In this document: positions 13,917 to 26,191 of the stretch, one piece after another
Layout of the letters: every line of letters begins with the position of its first letter
Numbering within the stretch: the first letter of the stretch is position 1
Origin: Priapulus caudatus
Taxonomy: Eukaryota; Priapulida; Priapulimorpha; Priapulimorphida; Priapulidae
Direction: 5' to 3'
Length of the DNA stretch: 64,000 nucleotides
NCBI RefSeq assembly: GCF_000485595.1
Contig: NW_014577274.1
Location: forward strand, 110,496 to 174,495
Program-made: the position numbers and the translations under genes
Notes under the pieces: generated by a model
Seen by the model: the letters and a program-made list of their open reading frames with translations, nothing else
Told to the model about the DNA's origin: nothing
The model's database searches: none

Positions 13917-14859
13917 CACACACATATATACATATACACGTGTATAGATGTGAAACATGACACAAATCTAATCACGCTTTTCAATAATAACAAATGTTTT
14001 GGGGACAATTGCTAGCATGGTTATTAGCTATAGTTACTATACCTTAATTTTAATAAGCTGCACAGACATAGACAACACTCTTATAGTTTCACCACATAAC
14101 TAGCAAATTTAGAGAAACGTCACAGTTACAAGTGTGGCCAAACAAACCAGTAAAACTGGCAGATTATAGACATCAGAATATATAAATAAGATCACATTGC
14201 AAAATAAATAAACAAAAGTGCCACACGTTGCTCAAAGAAGTGTATGTAAATAACTGAAGCTTGCATGTATGGAGCACACAAAAAGAGCAACCACTGATGA
14301 TCTTTAATATATTCCACATTTCACACTTGCTAATTCACATTTAGCTCTTTTTACAACATATTTTAGCTCTCCAATGATTAAAAATCTGACGTAGATTTTT
14401 TTCAAAAAAAGCCTACATTCACATTCCTAATATATAACACTCTAATACATCAGGAGTACAAGACAAACAATTATTTAAAATCATGAAGCATCATTAAAAT
14501 TTTTTTTAAACATACTCCTGATGATATGCACTGCGAAGGTCAATTTTGTACCTATTACTTCCACATACGTAAATTTTTACGTTAAGCACCTTTAAACTCC
14601 AATTGTAAAGCATAGGTTCTCGGCAACTGTGCTGCTTTGGTTCCCAAGTATCTCAATTTACTTACTGTGTTACTCGTATGTACCGTAATCTACCTGGGTC
14701 GCCTACCTGCTCATTAAGGTGTTGGACCAGGTCAATCCCTTTCTGCGTGTCGTCCTCCTTCTTCTCCTCCTCCTCGTCATCCTCCCACGCCTCCTCCACC
14801 CGCGGCTCGCCCGTCTTTGCCAGCTTGATTTCGGCCAGAGGACAGATATTCTCAAGCAG
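10536..14859 (-). CDS. UNC79: UNC79, exons 18-21 in protein order
   Basis: Exons are 14707-14859, 11631-11879, 11124-11270 and 10536-10684; the first three are phase 0 at both ends. The first two encode an acidic linker (runs of Glu and Asp), which is poorly conserved in the family. The third contains FFIEELPVQLQLIYSILK and the fourth DPDVIYNLLKCLKLLFLH, both matching family helices. The last exon ends two bases into a codon, and the base needed to complete it is supplied by the exon at 15716-15873, giving ENLLIPNFWKLLQ. The true next exon therefore lies upstream in the window. The second-exon acceptor at 11880-11881 was chosen because it alone keeps phase 0. Confidence 0.9.
12576..12620. repeat. 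Small perfect hairpin (TCAAGAGT family)
   Basis: Two 20-bp arms that are exact reverse complements around a 5-base loop; outer end TCAAGAGTAG. One of the recurring hairpins in this window. Confidence 0.85.
13754..13945. repeat. CT, CA and ACGC microsatellites
   Basis: A CT tract, then CA repeats, then about 15 ACGC units, then a TA tract, within the long UNC79 intron between 11,880 and 14,706. Open frames across it are low-complexity artefacts. Confidence 0.9.
14448..14523. repeat. Weak hairpin of the ATCAGGAGTA family
   Basis: The 11-bp outer arms CATCAGGAGTA and TACTCCTGATG are perfect; the long AT-rich interior pairs poorly. Confidence 0.5.
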
Positions 14860-14990
14860 CTAAAACGCGTGCGAAATTAATGACCATGAAATAAAACATG
14901 CATTTATTTAGCCTACCACTAACACGCACACATGCCACGCAGGCATGCACAAACTCAGATATATATATATAATTACATTATATTATATTA
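14841..14990 (+). repeat. 150-bp exact repeat, copy 1 (contig overlap signature)
   Basis: Identical base for base to 25839-25988, including the microsatellite at its end. It overlaps the first 19 bases of UNC79 exon 18 and the intron before it. The sequence changes abruptly on both sides of the match. Confidence 0.9.
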
Positions 14991-15134
14991 AACGTCTTCG
15001 CATACCATCTGCCGTTCTACAAATCGATGCAAAACAAGAGCAAACCACCGACTCTGAAGGAGGGGTAAAAACAACAACGACGACGACATTCCCCCACGCT
15101 CCTCGGCAACAAATCCGCAGTCGACGGAGCTCAC

Positions 15135-15873
15135 CAGTACGGAAGACTCCTTGATCGTTGCCAGGCTGTGTATGGCGTTCTGCGCGACGGCAGCATTGCA
15201 GTCCTCCATGGTGCCTATCAGGTAGCAGACGGCGTGTGCGAGAGCCGACTGTAGGATCTGATTGTCTCTCACGGGCTGCGCGTCCATGAATCGCGCCAGC
15301 ACCGTCACCTTCTCAACTGCGCACACGAAAAGGAGCAAAGATGATGGTCAATTCCTTCCCTCTCGCTCGACTACGAACCGGTTTTACTATCAACTATCTA
15401 CTAATCTATGATCGACTTAAGCTGGGTTTACACTACCGACTTTATGTTGTCAAATTGGCGAATTAGACCAATTTCGCAACTATACAACCGACAATCGGTA
15501 GTATAAACGCAAAAGTCGCGCACGCAACTGGTCGATAGCAACTAGTTGGCGAAAATAGAACATGTTCTAATCTCCCAAATAGTTGCTATCGACCAGCTGC
15601 TCGCGCGACTTTTGCGTTTGCACTGCCGATTGTTGCTACCACCACCACACTTTCGCGCGACCCCACGACCTAGACCCCCCCCCCCCCCCCGGCCGCTGCC
15701 CGTGCTGCCCTCTACCTGAGGCAAAGCGCGCCTTCCAGTCGTCGGCGGTGAAGTCGTCCTCGACGAGCTTCCAGAAGACGTCGGCGCCTGACGGCAGTGT
15801 GATGCAGTGCAGGATGAGGGGCACGCAGACGTGCGACAGCTGTGAGTAGCGAGCCTGCAGCAACTTCCAGAAG
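15135..15873 (-). CDS. UNC79: UNC79, exons 22-23 in protein order (misplaced block)
   Basis: Two exons, 15716-15873 and 15135-15316. They encode [20 protein letters not shown] with [13 protein letters not shown], then [16 protein letters not shown] and [15 protein letters not shown]. The family counterparts are FSQLSSLAVPLLLHALSLPHG and VEKVAVICRFLD. The split valine codon across the two exons is intact. Exon 23 ends at a codon boundary and continues directly into the exon at 7616-7817 ([13 protein letters not shown]), not into the next exon in the window at 14859. The block is about 1.07 kb long, from the abrupt end of repeated sequence at 14990 to the N gap at 16060, so it looks like one small contig dropped into a wrong gap. 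Confidence 0.9.
15421..15645. mobile_element. Foldback element in an UNC79 intron
   Basis: The inverted arms at about 15489-15550 and 15556-15640 share AACGCAAAAGTCGCG and TGGTCGATAGCAACTA in opposite orientation. It begins with GGGTTTACACTACCGA and has no coding frame. It is probably a small non-autonomous transposon. Confidence 0.6.
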
Positions 15874-15898
15874 CTGCCAGGGCGAAAACCAACGACAC

Positions 15899-15899
15899 A

Positions 15900-15956
<57 letters not shown>

Positions 15957-16110
15957 CTCCTATATATACATATATATATATATACTCGTATATATACATA
16001 TATATATATATACTCGTATATATACATATATATATATATACTCCTATATATATACATTTNNNNNNNNNNNNNNNNNNNNNNGAGAGAGAGAGAGAGAGAG
16101 AGAGAGAGAG
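15899..16110. repeat. CA, TA and GA microsatellites around the N gap
   Basis: CA repeats, four TA tracts separated by CTCCTA or CTCGTA, the N run, then GA repeats. A similar TATACTCCTATATATATACATTT stretch occurs at 6354-6376; that is probably just the same kind of microsatellite. Confidence 0.85.
16060..16081. other. Assembly gap (22 Ns)
   Basis: A run of N between a TA/CA microsatellite (15899-16059) and a GA microsatellite (16082-16110). It is a likely boundary of the misplaced UNC79 exon 22-23 block. Confidence 0.95.
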
Positions 16111-17224
16111 CAAGCGAAAGAGAGAGCGGCCTAGTGGAAGATATCTCTCTAATAACAAGAGAGCTCATCCAAACGAAGCAATGCGTAATCACACGAAACT
16201 AATGACACACCCAATTTGCAAACAGCATTGAAGAGGGACGGCAAATATGACTAATGTTACTATATATAGTTGTTGTCAGTATTCATAGACGCTGGGTTGT
16301 GACGACGGGCTGGTATGTGATGGATGAGTCTCCAACCAGCAAATTAATTCCGTCGTTAGGCAACGAAAACAGCCGATTCTCATTTCGAAAGAAAATTTTG
16401 TATAAACGAGCAAGACTTCTCTCGTCAGTTCGTCAGTTATTCAGCGTATAAATATAGCAAAATATCAAACTATTCAAATGCGTTTTTCAAGTGTAGCTCA
16501 AGCCGGACTAAAAAATAACTCACAAGGCACGCCGGCGGTTACACACGCACGCCAACCGATGTCTGTGTCCGGTAAAGTTACGATGTAAATTATACTCGTA
16601 AATGTAAACGTATTTCTGTGAGCATATGCGGACAGTGCGTGCGCACGCGCACGCCTCGATGTCGTAATTATACATTTTAAATAGCCAATTAATTATTATA
16701 TTCAAGATTGCTAAAACCAAGTTAAGTCTTATTAAAAATAAACCGCATGAAATGTACAGGCCAAGTACTTTAATGTGCTAGGAGTAGTACTAGTGTAGCA
16801 CTGCAAGCTAATCGTGCGCTGTGCGTTTATTTTAAAATTAACGATAATATGTCGTATAAACAAATTCCATTAATTATTTGTATGTTAGTGTATTGTGAAG
16901 AGCAATATGTAAATATTTAACATCTATATATAACTATGAAAATGTTGGCGTCTGTTATTTTGTGATGTTGTGTGTTTATCATTATGTGTGAGGTTTTGCG
17001 ATGATACAATTTGTAATATATCACTTAAATGGTGAGCTCTATATTCGACGTATTTAAATCATTGTTACCTTTCTGGGCCGTACTTCAGGGCCGAATCACT
17101 GCTAAAACGTACGTGTCACAATATTGCACAAGATTGTGAAATCTACTCATCACGCTCACGTAATATAGTGTATATATATATATATATATATATAAACAAA
17201 CTGGTTAACGATTTTTTTACTAAC

Positions 17225-20200
17225 CTCTGTCTTCAAGCTCTCCAAAGCAGTACCAATGTTATCTGGAATATGCCAATATATTAGATGTATCTCAACACAT
17301 TATCTGACTTAATAATTTCATAACATGAAATAGCTCTTTCATAAAATCTCTATAAATTTTATTACCATATTCGATGTCCAAATTTATATTGTAATATTCA
17401 TAGGCTCTGTCCGAGTAACGTATTATCACTCCCAACAGGTTATCACAGCAATGAACCAGAGAGGCTTACCATCTGGAAGATATGCAGTGGCTTCATACCA
17501 CTGGAAGATCACAGCAAGAAGTCTGCCAAGTGTCTCCTGAAATACGTGGCATTATGGGTCGCTAACATTGCAAGACAGTCCACCCACTAAACCCGAAATG
17601 ATCAGTAATGCATGCAACAATGAACATGAGTATACTATATATATATACCACATAGTAGTATACTAGTAGATATACTTTATACGATATCTATACTAGAGTA
17701 TAATATACTATATACTTTATTTATTTATATATTATACACACACACACACATATATATATCCTATATATATATATAATACTGTATATATATATATATATAT
17801 ACAGTATTACAGCATTACCAGGAGTACTATTACATGCACACTATGTACTATACGTACATGAGTTCGCAACGCGGCGTGGGAACTTGGTTTTCGCACTCAC
17901 CGGCGGGATGCTGTCGCTGGGCGCGCACAGCTGCACGACGAGCCAGATGCCGTAGCGGCTCAGCAGACGCCTCTCCTCAGACTTCTCGCCCTCGGCTGAG
18001 TCGTCGGCGTCCTGCGGCATCGACGGCCGCTGCTTCTCGCGATCTTCTCCGAGCATGTCCAGGCGATGCCTCACCTCCACCTGCGCTTCCTTCATAAGGC
18101 TGCAGATAAAAAGAGGGTTGAATGTTACAGAGACAGCAGCCTCCGAGGCCTGAGCTATGCCCTCAGAAGCTCCAACTGTAGCTACCACCGCACGCATCTG
18201 ACGATGGCCACCTCCCCCCGAGATATTTACATTCACTGCGCTTCCATTTTATTTACCTCCAAAATCTAGTCGGGGAAACTCCCCCACCGACCACCCCCAC
18301 TCCCAGCAAGATTTTGATGACCATGGACTTGACCTGACATGGACATGACCTTGGTGTTCCAACCGTGGTGACATCCACGCTCACGTGACGATGGCCTTGA
18401 GATAAAGATCTTCACTGGGCTCCCATTTTATTTATTCACCCTCCACATCCCTCTCCCTGCCAAGATCTCAATGATCGTGGACTCGACCTTGACACGGGCA
18501 TGACCTTGGAGACACCCCCCCCCGCAAGCGCGCTCACCTGACGATTGTCTCCACCAGGTAGAGCGCCAGCTCCTCTCCACAGTCGACGAGTGACGGCAGC
18601 GTCGCGTGGAACACGTGCCGTTTGCCCTGCTCCCCTCCTCCCCCTCCTCCTCCTGCGTCGTCTTCGTCACCGCCCTCCCCGCTGGCCTCCCCGCCGCTGT
18701 GGCGCATCTCGTGGCACGCGCTGCAGTAGCGGATCGGGCGGTTGCGGTTGTAGCCAGCGCACTCGAACGAGAAGCACGTCGCGTGGCCCGTCCGCTCGAG
18801 CGACATGCAGTTCTTGTTCTCGCACTTGAGCGACACGTAGTCCATCGGCAGCAGGATGTCGGCGAGGTAGTCCGGGTTCTCGGCGCGCACCTTCTCGCTG
18901 CACTCCTGGCAGATGTAGAGCGGCGGCGGCCGGTCGCCGAGCTCGATCGAACATGCCGGGTCGATGCACATCTGCAAGATGGCGGCGCGCAGTACGACGA
19001 AGACAGAGATTAGACAGCAGCAGACGAAGGAGATGAACGGGAAGGAGCGCATCTGAGAGCGACGTGACTGCTCTTCCAGCGTGCATACTGTTACTATATT
19101 TGTTACTCACGCTTATTGCTTGTTAGGTCTATATATCAGGAGTAAATAATCACAAATATGTGATTATTTACTCCTGATATATAAAAAAAATAAATATATA
19201 TATAATATCATGATTAATATTATATCATAATACATTTATAATGTTCATCCCTTTCTTCCATAAAATACTGGTGGCTTATTGTGTATCAACATACTGGCAT
19301 CCTACATACAACTGTACTGTACAACTACAGGTTCCACTATACAGCTTTCCACTGGTTTTTAAGTATATTTATTTTGCAGCTATATGATTCAGCAAGGTTA
19401 CCTTCACAGCTTCGTTTCTGTCTGTGTTGAGGCAGTTATCTTTCTGACAAGTGATCGGTTTCCATGCTATAAAGAAATAGAGATTAACCATGTTTATAAC
19501 AAGCCCAATATTTTAGTAATTAACAATACAGTAAAATTTCAATGATATCAGAAGCCATCGATTTAAATGCTATGATTTATAATTACATCAATGTAGCACT
19601 AACACAAATATACTACTATGTATTGATGAATAATACTAAGTACTTTCCGTAGTAAAGTAACTCTAGCGCCTTGCTCACCAACAAACTTGTACTGCACGGC
19701 TTTGCGATCTATCATGGAGCAGTAGAGTGTAGGCCAATAGTGAAACAGCAGGTTGATGGCTGGAGCCCTGGGCCCACCAGAGCCATATGCTATCACACAG
19801 AGTAGATCCTAGCAGAGGCAAGCACATGCACATCAGTCATAGACGTTACACGTTTCTCCTTCACTGCGTGTTTATTTGAGAACCATTTTAAAGGTCTAAC
19901 TTAGAACTAAAATAAAGGTCTTGCAACTCATTCAAAGTGAGTCGAAATACAGTCAGTATTTAAAGGGATACTAGACTCTAGGATTTTACTGCATGCAACC
20001 GTACTTACTGTATAACAAATCGTCTATACCTACACGTACTTGTTACCAGATACCTAATTTAATTGTTATAATTAATTATACATCAACGCTACGAAATTTG
20101 AACGGCGCCATTGACAACCGCGACCGTGCTGCCACCCTGAAAAAGTTGCGGATTTCCCAATATATTTTGCACGTTACAGACCGAGGGCTAATCACAAAGG

Positions 20201-23200
20201 TGCAATTATATTTATACCAAAATGCTATGTTGCCAAAATGCTATGCCAAAAACGATGTTCATTTTAGAACAAATTTATCCATAATATAACTGAAACTATA
20301 TGTCGTTTATAAGATATTACAATCCTTTTGCTTTTAAATTAATAAATAAGAAACACCCTCGGTCTGTAGCCCTTGGCTGAAAAGTCGTTTTGCGCAACTT
20401 TTCAGATCGTGCGCTTTCAGTGGCGCCACCGTCGTTGTAATCAAACTATAGTTGTTAGTTTTAAAACATAAAAATGTTTAATTTTAAATTTTTCTAATGG
20501 TCATTGAACCATGAAACTTTTTATGTCACGTAATTTTAACCTAAATTAACTGAAAATAACCCTAGAACCTAAAGTAAAGGATCCCTTTAATCCGTGTTAA
20601 ATTCACATAGAGTGTTGGCATAGTCCCATCGCAAATATCAGAGAATATATTAAAATAGTGATATATATATATAATATATACAGTATATAATAATTGCAAA
20701 TAGGCTGAAATAACCATCAATAATGAATGCAACATCATTAGAAAGGGTGGACAGCTTTAGTTTGATGTTGGACCAAGGTAAAATGTCGGCATAGATAACA
20801 AACCTTGGCTACGTCTCTCTTCAGTGCCATGAGGCATTCCAGCAGATGTGAGTGATATGCTAAAATAAATTGACACACGTACGCATATGATATGTATATT
20901 GTAAGAAATTGAAAATCATCTTGTCACAGGTCCGGGAAAATGCATAAGAAGACTGAACAAATTATAATTATCACACCAATAATGTGAATGTAGGCTTTCA
21001 GATTATGGAAATAAATAAATTGCCATATAAAAACTCGCATGTCTGGCATCATCATCAGCAATTCAACAATATGTGGCATGTCTGATATCATTGTTAGCAA
21101 CTCAACAACATCTGGCATATGTTTGCCATTATCATTGGCAACACGACAATATCCATCACATTCAATATCATCGCCGGTGATCAAAAAAGATGCCTATATA
21201 GCTGTGACAACCGACAAACATCCACTGTCTAACAAGTCTAGCGTGTCTAGCATGTCGTGGTGGAGGGGCGGGGCAATATTTACCCCCGTTGTCAGTGTAC
21301 TGCAGGACCATCATGATGACGGCCGACGTAGACAGACGTGCATAGGAAGCCTCATCCGCCTCGTCCGTCTCATAGTCACCTGCAATTGTAGAGACTATAA
21401 TTACATGAGTGTCAGCAACCCATGGTAACCAGGACTGAAAATGTATTTTTGCAAAATATGTTATGGTCGAAGGATTTCGGGGGGGCCGCAGGCGCCTTGT
21501 GTTATGAGGAGCATCTGGAAGCATGCCCACCCCCTAATAAAAATGTTGAATTCTAGATGCAGGTTCCTGCTATCTGCTAGATTTTCATGCAGTTTTGTAG
21601 CAACAAAACACTAAGTTCTTGATTAGTACACAGTATTTGCTCTTTTTAATTCTACATTACGACACATATCTAGGATTAACATATCTCCATATAATGTAAC
21701 AATTTATTCATTATTTTAATTTTACATAACAGATTTTTATCCCAGGATCCTGAATTAATATGAAACTCTGAAAAGCATGTAATTAATCGCCCCTTAAAAA
21801 CCCATGCTTGCACACATGGGAAATCGTGCCACGTTACGACGATATGATACCTGCCATGATATTTAGGCCAGGATATGATATATACATTACAACACTTTGA
21901 GGCTGAGAACAGCTCAGCACAATACCTGCGCAGCTTTCCTTACCCAGCGTGAGTGGCAGGAGGTTGTTGCAGAGAAGGTCGGTGATCTCCTTGTGCAGCG
22001 TGTTGGGGAAGATAGCCAGCATCGACGCGACGGTGTACGGCAAGACATCGATGAGTTCCGTCGCAAGGAACTGTACGAGACATGCCAGCGTCTGGATGAT
22101 AGCCTGCCCCAAGCCTGCAAGAAACCAGAGGTTAGCTCACACGCACGTGCACGCACGCATGCACGCACACATATATAAGGTTTATTATTATTATTTACTA
22201 GGTTTTATTCACTATATTAAATATATAAATATATATATATATATATAGCAATTAAAAACAAATAAGATAATAAAATAAAACCATATATCTATATAAACCA
22301 AGAGTGAAGTGTGACGGTATGAAGGGAGAGGAAGAAGGAATAAAACCATTAGCAATCTCTGCAGCACATATATAATTTCTCCTAGAACTGCGAATTATGT
22401 ATGCTTACACATGTGCACCTAATTTTTATGTGTTAGGTATCATTACTGAGCTGAAACGCACATGCGTGTAATGCAACAATTGATGACTCTCTGAGCCCCG
22501 ATTTTTATTCATGAAGTGCCATTTACAAATTTACTTTACATCATAGTTCCGCCCAAGAATTTCTCTTACAAAAGAATGGAAGGCAGCTACATCAATAATC
22601 AATAACACCTTGCAATAACCCACCATGCATGTACTCTCTGTATAATACCTGAAACTAATGCGAATGCCTTGCCTGCACTGCTTCTTTCTAACAGATCAAT
22701 ACATGAAGCAAACAATCGCGCACGCACACACAAGAAGCTTACAAGATGATGATAGTGAAGTATGCATTGCAAGTGATTCTGAGCATTTCCAATAAATGCA
22801 TTTCCAAACATAAATTCAAGCTTTTAGAAACAAGCACCTCCACATAGTGAGAGTCCAATTCAAATAACGTCGTAAAAACTTTAACATGTCGACAGGCAGC
22901 TACAGTGAATCAAAACATACTAGAACGCGCACTAGAAAATGTTTTCACGTAAAGTGCAGAATATATATATGAAATATAAATTCAATGCATAATTAATCCC
23001 ATGACAGTTAAGAGCTATCATGCAACTGTAACTGTCGCTACTCACTGTACTGGCCAAACTGCAGCAGTGGTACAACGTCGATGATGTTGATTATAGCATG
23101 GTAGAGACCCTGGTAGTTGAGGTTGGGAAACATCGACAGCCGAACGCTGTCCCTGTGGTGGCTGGTGTCCGAATCGGCTTTGACACTCGGCACATCTTTC

Positions 23201-25061
23201 AGAACACTTGGAATGGCAATAATATGAACAATCAAATGATACGTGCTTACAATCAAAAATGACACGTGCAGAAGGTACAATAGCATATATGTATAAATTT
23301 CTATAAATTTCTATCATCTTCTACAAATTCATCGATATCTGTCACACTCTTGCGATATATGCAGTATATGTATAACATGATGATTTTTAATGGTCACTAT
23401 AGATAACTTGTATTCAATAATTTAAAATTTTAAAAGAATATAGCAAGAATATATATATATATATATATAGGTGTATGTGTGTGTGCACAATACCTGAGCA
23501 GTGTCTGTTGGAAGTACTTCAGAGTGTTAGCAATGTCAATCCCAGACGGCAGTGGCACAATATTATTAACAGTGCGCTGATAATAGTCATTTAGATTTCG
23601 AATCTTAGCGGTGACTGAAACGATAAAATAAATACAGATACCCTAAATATACTACATTTAAATCCTGTGATCAAAATTGAATAGAAATAGAATTTATTTG
23701 GTCAAATATTAACACAACTTTACTCACGATAACCTTTTCATGTATAGATCAGTGATACTCAAAAACAGAACAATACATATATGGTTTCTACTAAAAACAC
23801 TGTATGGTATAACAAGCATACATTAATTTAGTTCATAAAAAGCTTACACTGATTTTATTCAACATTACAAATGTAAGCACAAATACGAATATACATCCAC
23901 ACCTAAATATAAAACCAATTTAGCGACAACTGATTGAAATAATTACTTACCTGACCAACATAATGTTAAAAAAAAGCAATAGCACAAGTGGATTTGACAC
24001 ACACACAGCTAGAACACATACATTAACTGTTGGTGCTTCAGAAGTACCTACCACCAGCACTAACAACCAGACACATAACGCTATACAATATATATAATAC
24101 TCAACTACAACATAGATAGCTATGTATCTGCTTGCTAAATTCTTTTATATATTATCTGTACATACGTGCGCACACAAGTTATATATTTGGTCAATGCCCG
24201 AGCGGGCAGGTGGGCACAAATAACAGAGCCACAGAATCTAATATCGGTTGAAATTAATACGTATACCCTTTGAAATTAGTAGTGAATCTGTTACTTTAAG
24301 CTGCCCCTTTAAATAGATTGTACCCCGTTTGCTAATGTCTCTATCATAATAGCACTACAATTTTATCACAGCAACCTATGCAGACAGAACAGGAGTACTG
24401 CAAAGTTATTGTTTTACATGTATAGACTGGCAAATAATATGCTGTTAATACTCCAGTTCACTCTAGATGTCACTGTGCAGATTTGGTAGCCGCTGGAAAA
24501 ACTTTAACAAAGGGTAACACGAGTACCGATTAGATTCTGTGGCGTTGCGGAACCTGAGACTGGCTCAACCCTGTGCACCAGGGTATGTGCTACATGTGTG
24601 CAAGTGTGTGCCTCACAGCGTCATGCCATATCGTGTATATATATGCTTGCATGTGTGACAGCTCAAAAGCGCAAGCGCCTACGGCACGTCCTTGGCTTAT
24701 GCAGGTGCATACACAAGTGTTTCGTGTAGCAAAAATACATGTGTAGCGTCCTTACAGATATGTGGATTCATTGTGTTCATGAATTTTGATGGGATTTTCT
24801 CACTGTCCGAGTTGCACATCTGGGAATTACAAAATGTTAACATGATGTCACAGCTAGACAGGTAACACGTACGTAATAACAGGCGGTTAACCTAGCCAAG
24901 ACTATCCTTACTATAACAGAAGCGTTAATGAAACCGTAATAAATTGGCTCAAGCATCCGACACACTAACTATGAAAATGCATGCATAGGAAGAGAACATT
25001 AACTTGATCTACTTACACGTTGCTGCTCTGGTACCCATGTTTCACTCAAAAATTTATCCAT
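17225..25061 (-). CDS. UNC79: UNC79, N-terminal block, exons 1-13 in protein order
   Basis: UNC79 is a very large HEAT-repeat-like cytosolic protein that binds UNC80 and the NALCN sodium-leak channel in neurons. Exons: 25017-25061, 24756-24819, 23494-23614, 23046-23206, 21944-22114, 21284-21379, 20804-20859, 19679-19808, 19402-19466, 18538-18971, 17901-18099, 17470-17536, 17225-17262. All have AG/GT borders and matching phases and join to 549 codons. Recognised family segments include AKIRNLNDYY, LPSGIDIANTLKYF, LNYQGLY, VVPLLQFGQY, LLECLM, LLFHYWP and IDPACSIELGDRPPPLYIC. Exon 10 is rich in cysteine (CQEC, CENKNC, CFSFEC, CSACHEMRH) and could hold zinc sites. The proposed start is the ATG at 25061, with an in-frame stop 12 bases upstream. 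This gives about 36 residues more than I recall for human UNC79; the ATG opening exon 2 is an alternative start. Confidence 0.92.
18190..18515. repeat. Diverged tandem duplication, about 190-bp unit
   Basis: Within one UNC79 intron (between 17901-18099 and 18538-18971), the segment with TGACGATGGCC, CTCCCATTTTATTTA, CAAGAT and GACATGACCTTGG occurs twice in direct order with moderate divergence. Confidence 0.6.
19131..19182. repeat. Small perfect hairpin (ATCAGGAGTA family)
   Basis: Two 24-bp arms with exact complementarity and a 4-base loop; outer end ATATATCAGGAGTA. Confidence 0.9.
19960..20590. mobile_element. TTAA-flanked inverted-repeat element
   Basis: The left end reads TTAAAGGGATACTAGACTCT. 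The right end, reversed, reads TTAAAGGGATCCTTTACTTT. TTAA lies at both ends, as in piggyBac-type target sites. A second internal inverted pair (ACAGACCGAGGGC near 20175 and its reverse near 20353) makes it a nested foldback. No transposase was seen. Confidence 0.55.
24228..24543. mobile_element. Short inverted-repeat element in UNC79 intron 2
   Basis: The ends GCCACAGAATCTAAT and ATTAGATTCTGTGGC are 15-bp perfect inverted repeats, about 316 bp apart. A 2-base insertion follows on the left before both continue as CGGT. No coding frame is present. Confidence 0.6.
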
Positions 25062-25228
25062 CAATCCTAAAGTTCAGAAACAATTTAATCACATGACATT
25101 ATGTTACACATTTATATGTTCAATAAAAGATACATTTGCAGTTAATATTGTAATCCATAATCAGTGGGCAAAAATTTATTTTAAAGTCCAGGAATCAGGG
25201 CAAGATACAAGATACAAGATACAAGGAC

Positions 25229-25515
25229 TTTTACGCATTTTACGACCCAATAAAGAAATAAATAATATGCACACATTTTTCCTAGAACAGTTCTATTCTC
25301 AAAACACCATGTGTATATACCATGCAGTTAAAGTTTATTGTATAGGTATTTAATATCTACCTTTTAATATTTACCTAAATAAATATAAGCTAGATATTAA
25401 ATACCTATACATATATAATAAATTTCAACTGCATGGTACACACATGGTGGTTTTAGAATTGTTCTAGGAAAAATGTGTGCATATTATTTGTTTATTTATT
25501 GGATCATAAAATGCA
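25229..25515. repeat. Large palindrome, arms about 110-130 bp
   Basis: The left arm (about 25229-25368) and right arm (about 25385-25515) read as reverse complements with scattered differences. Shared landmarks are CACACATTTTTCCTAGAAC, CCATGCAGTT and TAGGTATTTAATATCTA. It lies just upstream of the UNC79 start codon at 25061. Confidence 0.75.
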
Positions 25516-25838
25516 TATATTTTGTCAAAAAGTGGAATGATTATGTAATTTATAAGCCTATAATTCACTTAGCATTTAGAAAAAAGGTTATATCTGAAAA
25601 ATTAATCTCTCCTTGATTAAAGAGGGATGAAATTCGTTTATAATCTCTGCGAATAGGAAAACGAATATATACCAGTATGCCGACCAGATGCATATAAATC
25701 TGCTTGTTTACATTTCATTTGTACACTACATTAGTCTTGGATCACGGATGATGCCAGTGGCGCCCGCAGATAGAAGCACTGGAAGCACAGTGCTTCCAGT
25801 AAATTTTGGGTTAAACAATTTTGTTCCTACATTTTGTA

Positions 25839-25988
25839 GACAGATATTCTCAAGCAGCTAAAACGCGTGCGAAATTAATGACCATGAAATAAAACATGCA
25901 TTTATTTAGCCTACCACTAACACGCACACATGCCACGCAGGCATGCACAAACTCAGATATATATATATAATTACATTATATTATATTA
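25839..25988 (+). repeat. 150-bp exact repeat, copy 2 (contig overlap signature)
   Basis: Same 150 bases as 14841-14990. The copy here lies on the exon-17 side, as expected if the contig holding exon 17 should be joined to the contig holding exon 18. Confidence 0.9.
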
Positions 25989-26191
25989 TATATATATACT
26001 ATATATAGCACATTACATACATGCGTATACATACATAACTATACACACGTTTCGGGTATAGATTCGTTCTTAGAAATGCCTTTGCGCTTTTATACGCATG
26101 TTAGATATAGACTGTTTAGTCGATTCTGGCAGAATTTTCCTCACCGCGCATCGTTCACCTGCTCTCGCTTTTTACAGCACACATCATATAC

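Noticed and set aside
13673-14015. His/Thr- or Arg/Val-rich open frames
   Set aside because: Created by the ACGC and CA repeats in an intron.
19131-19182. microRNA precursor
   Set aside because: Arms are fully paired, loops are only 4-5 bases and the same outer ends recur in many places, unlike a microRNA hairpin.
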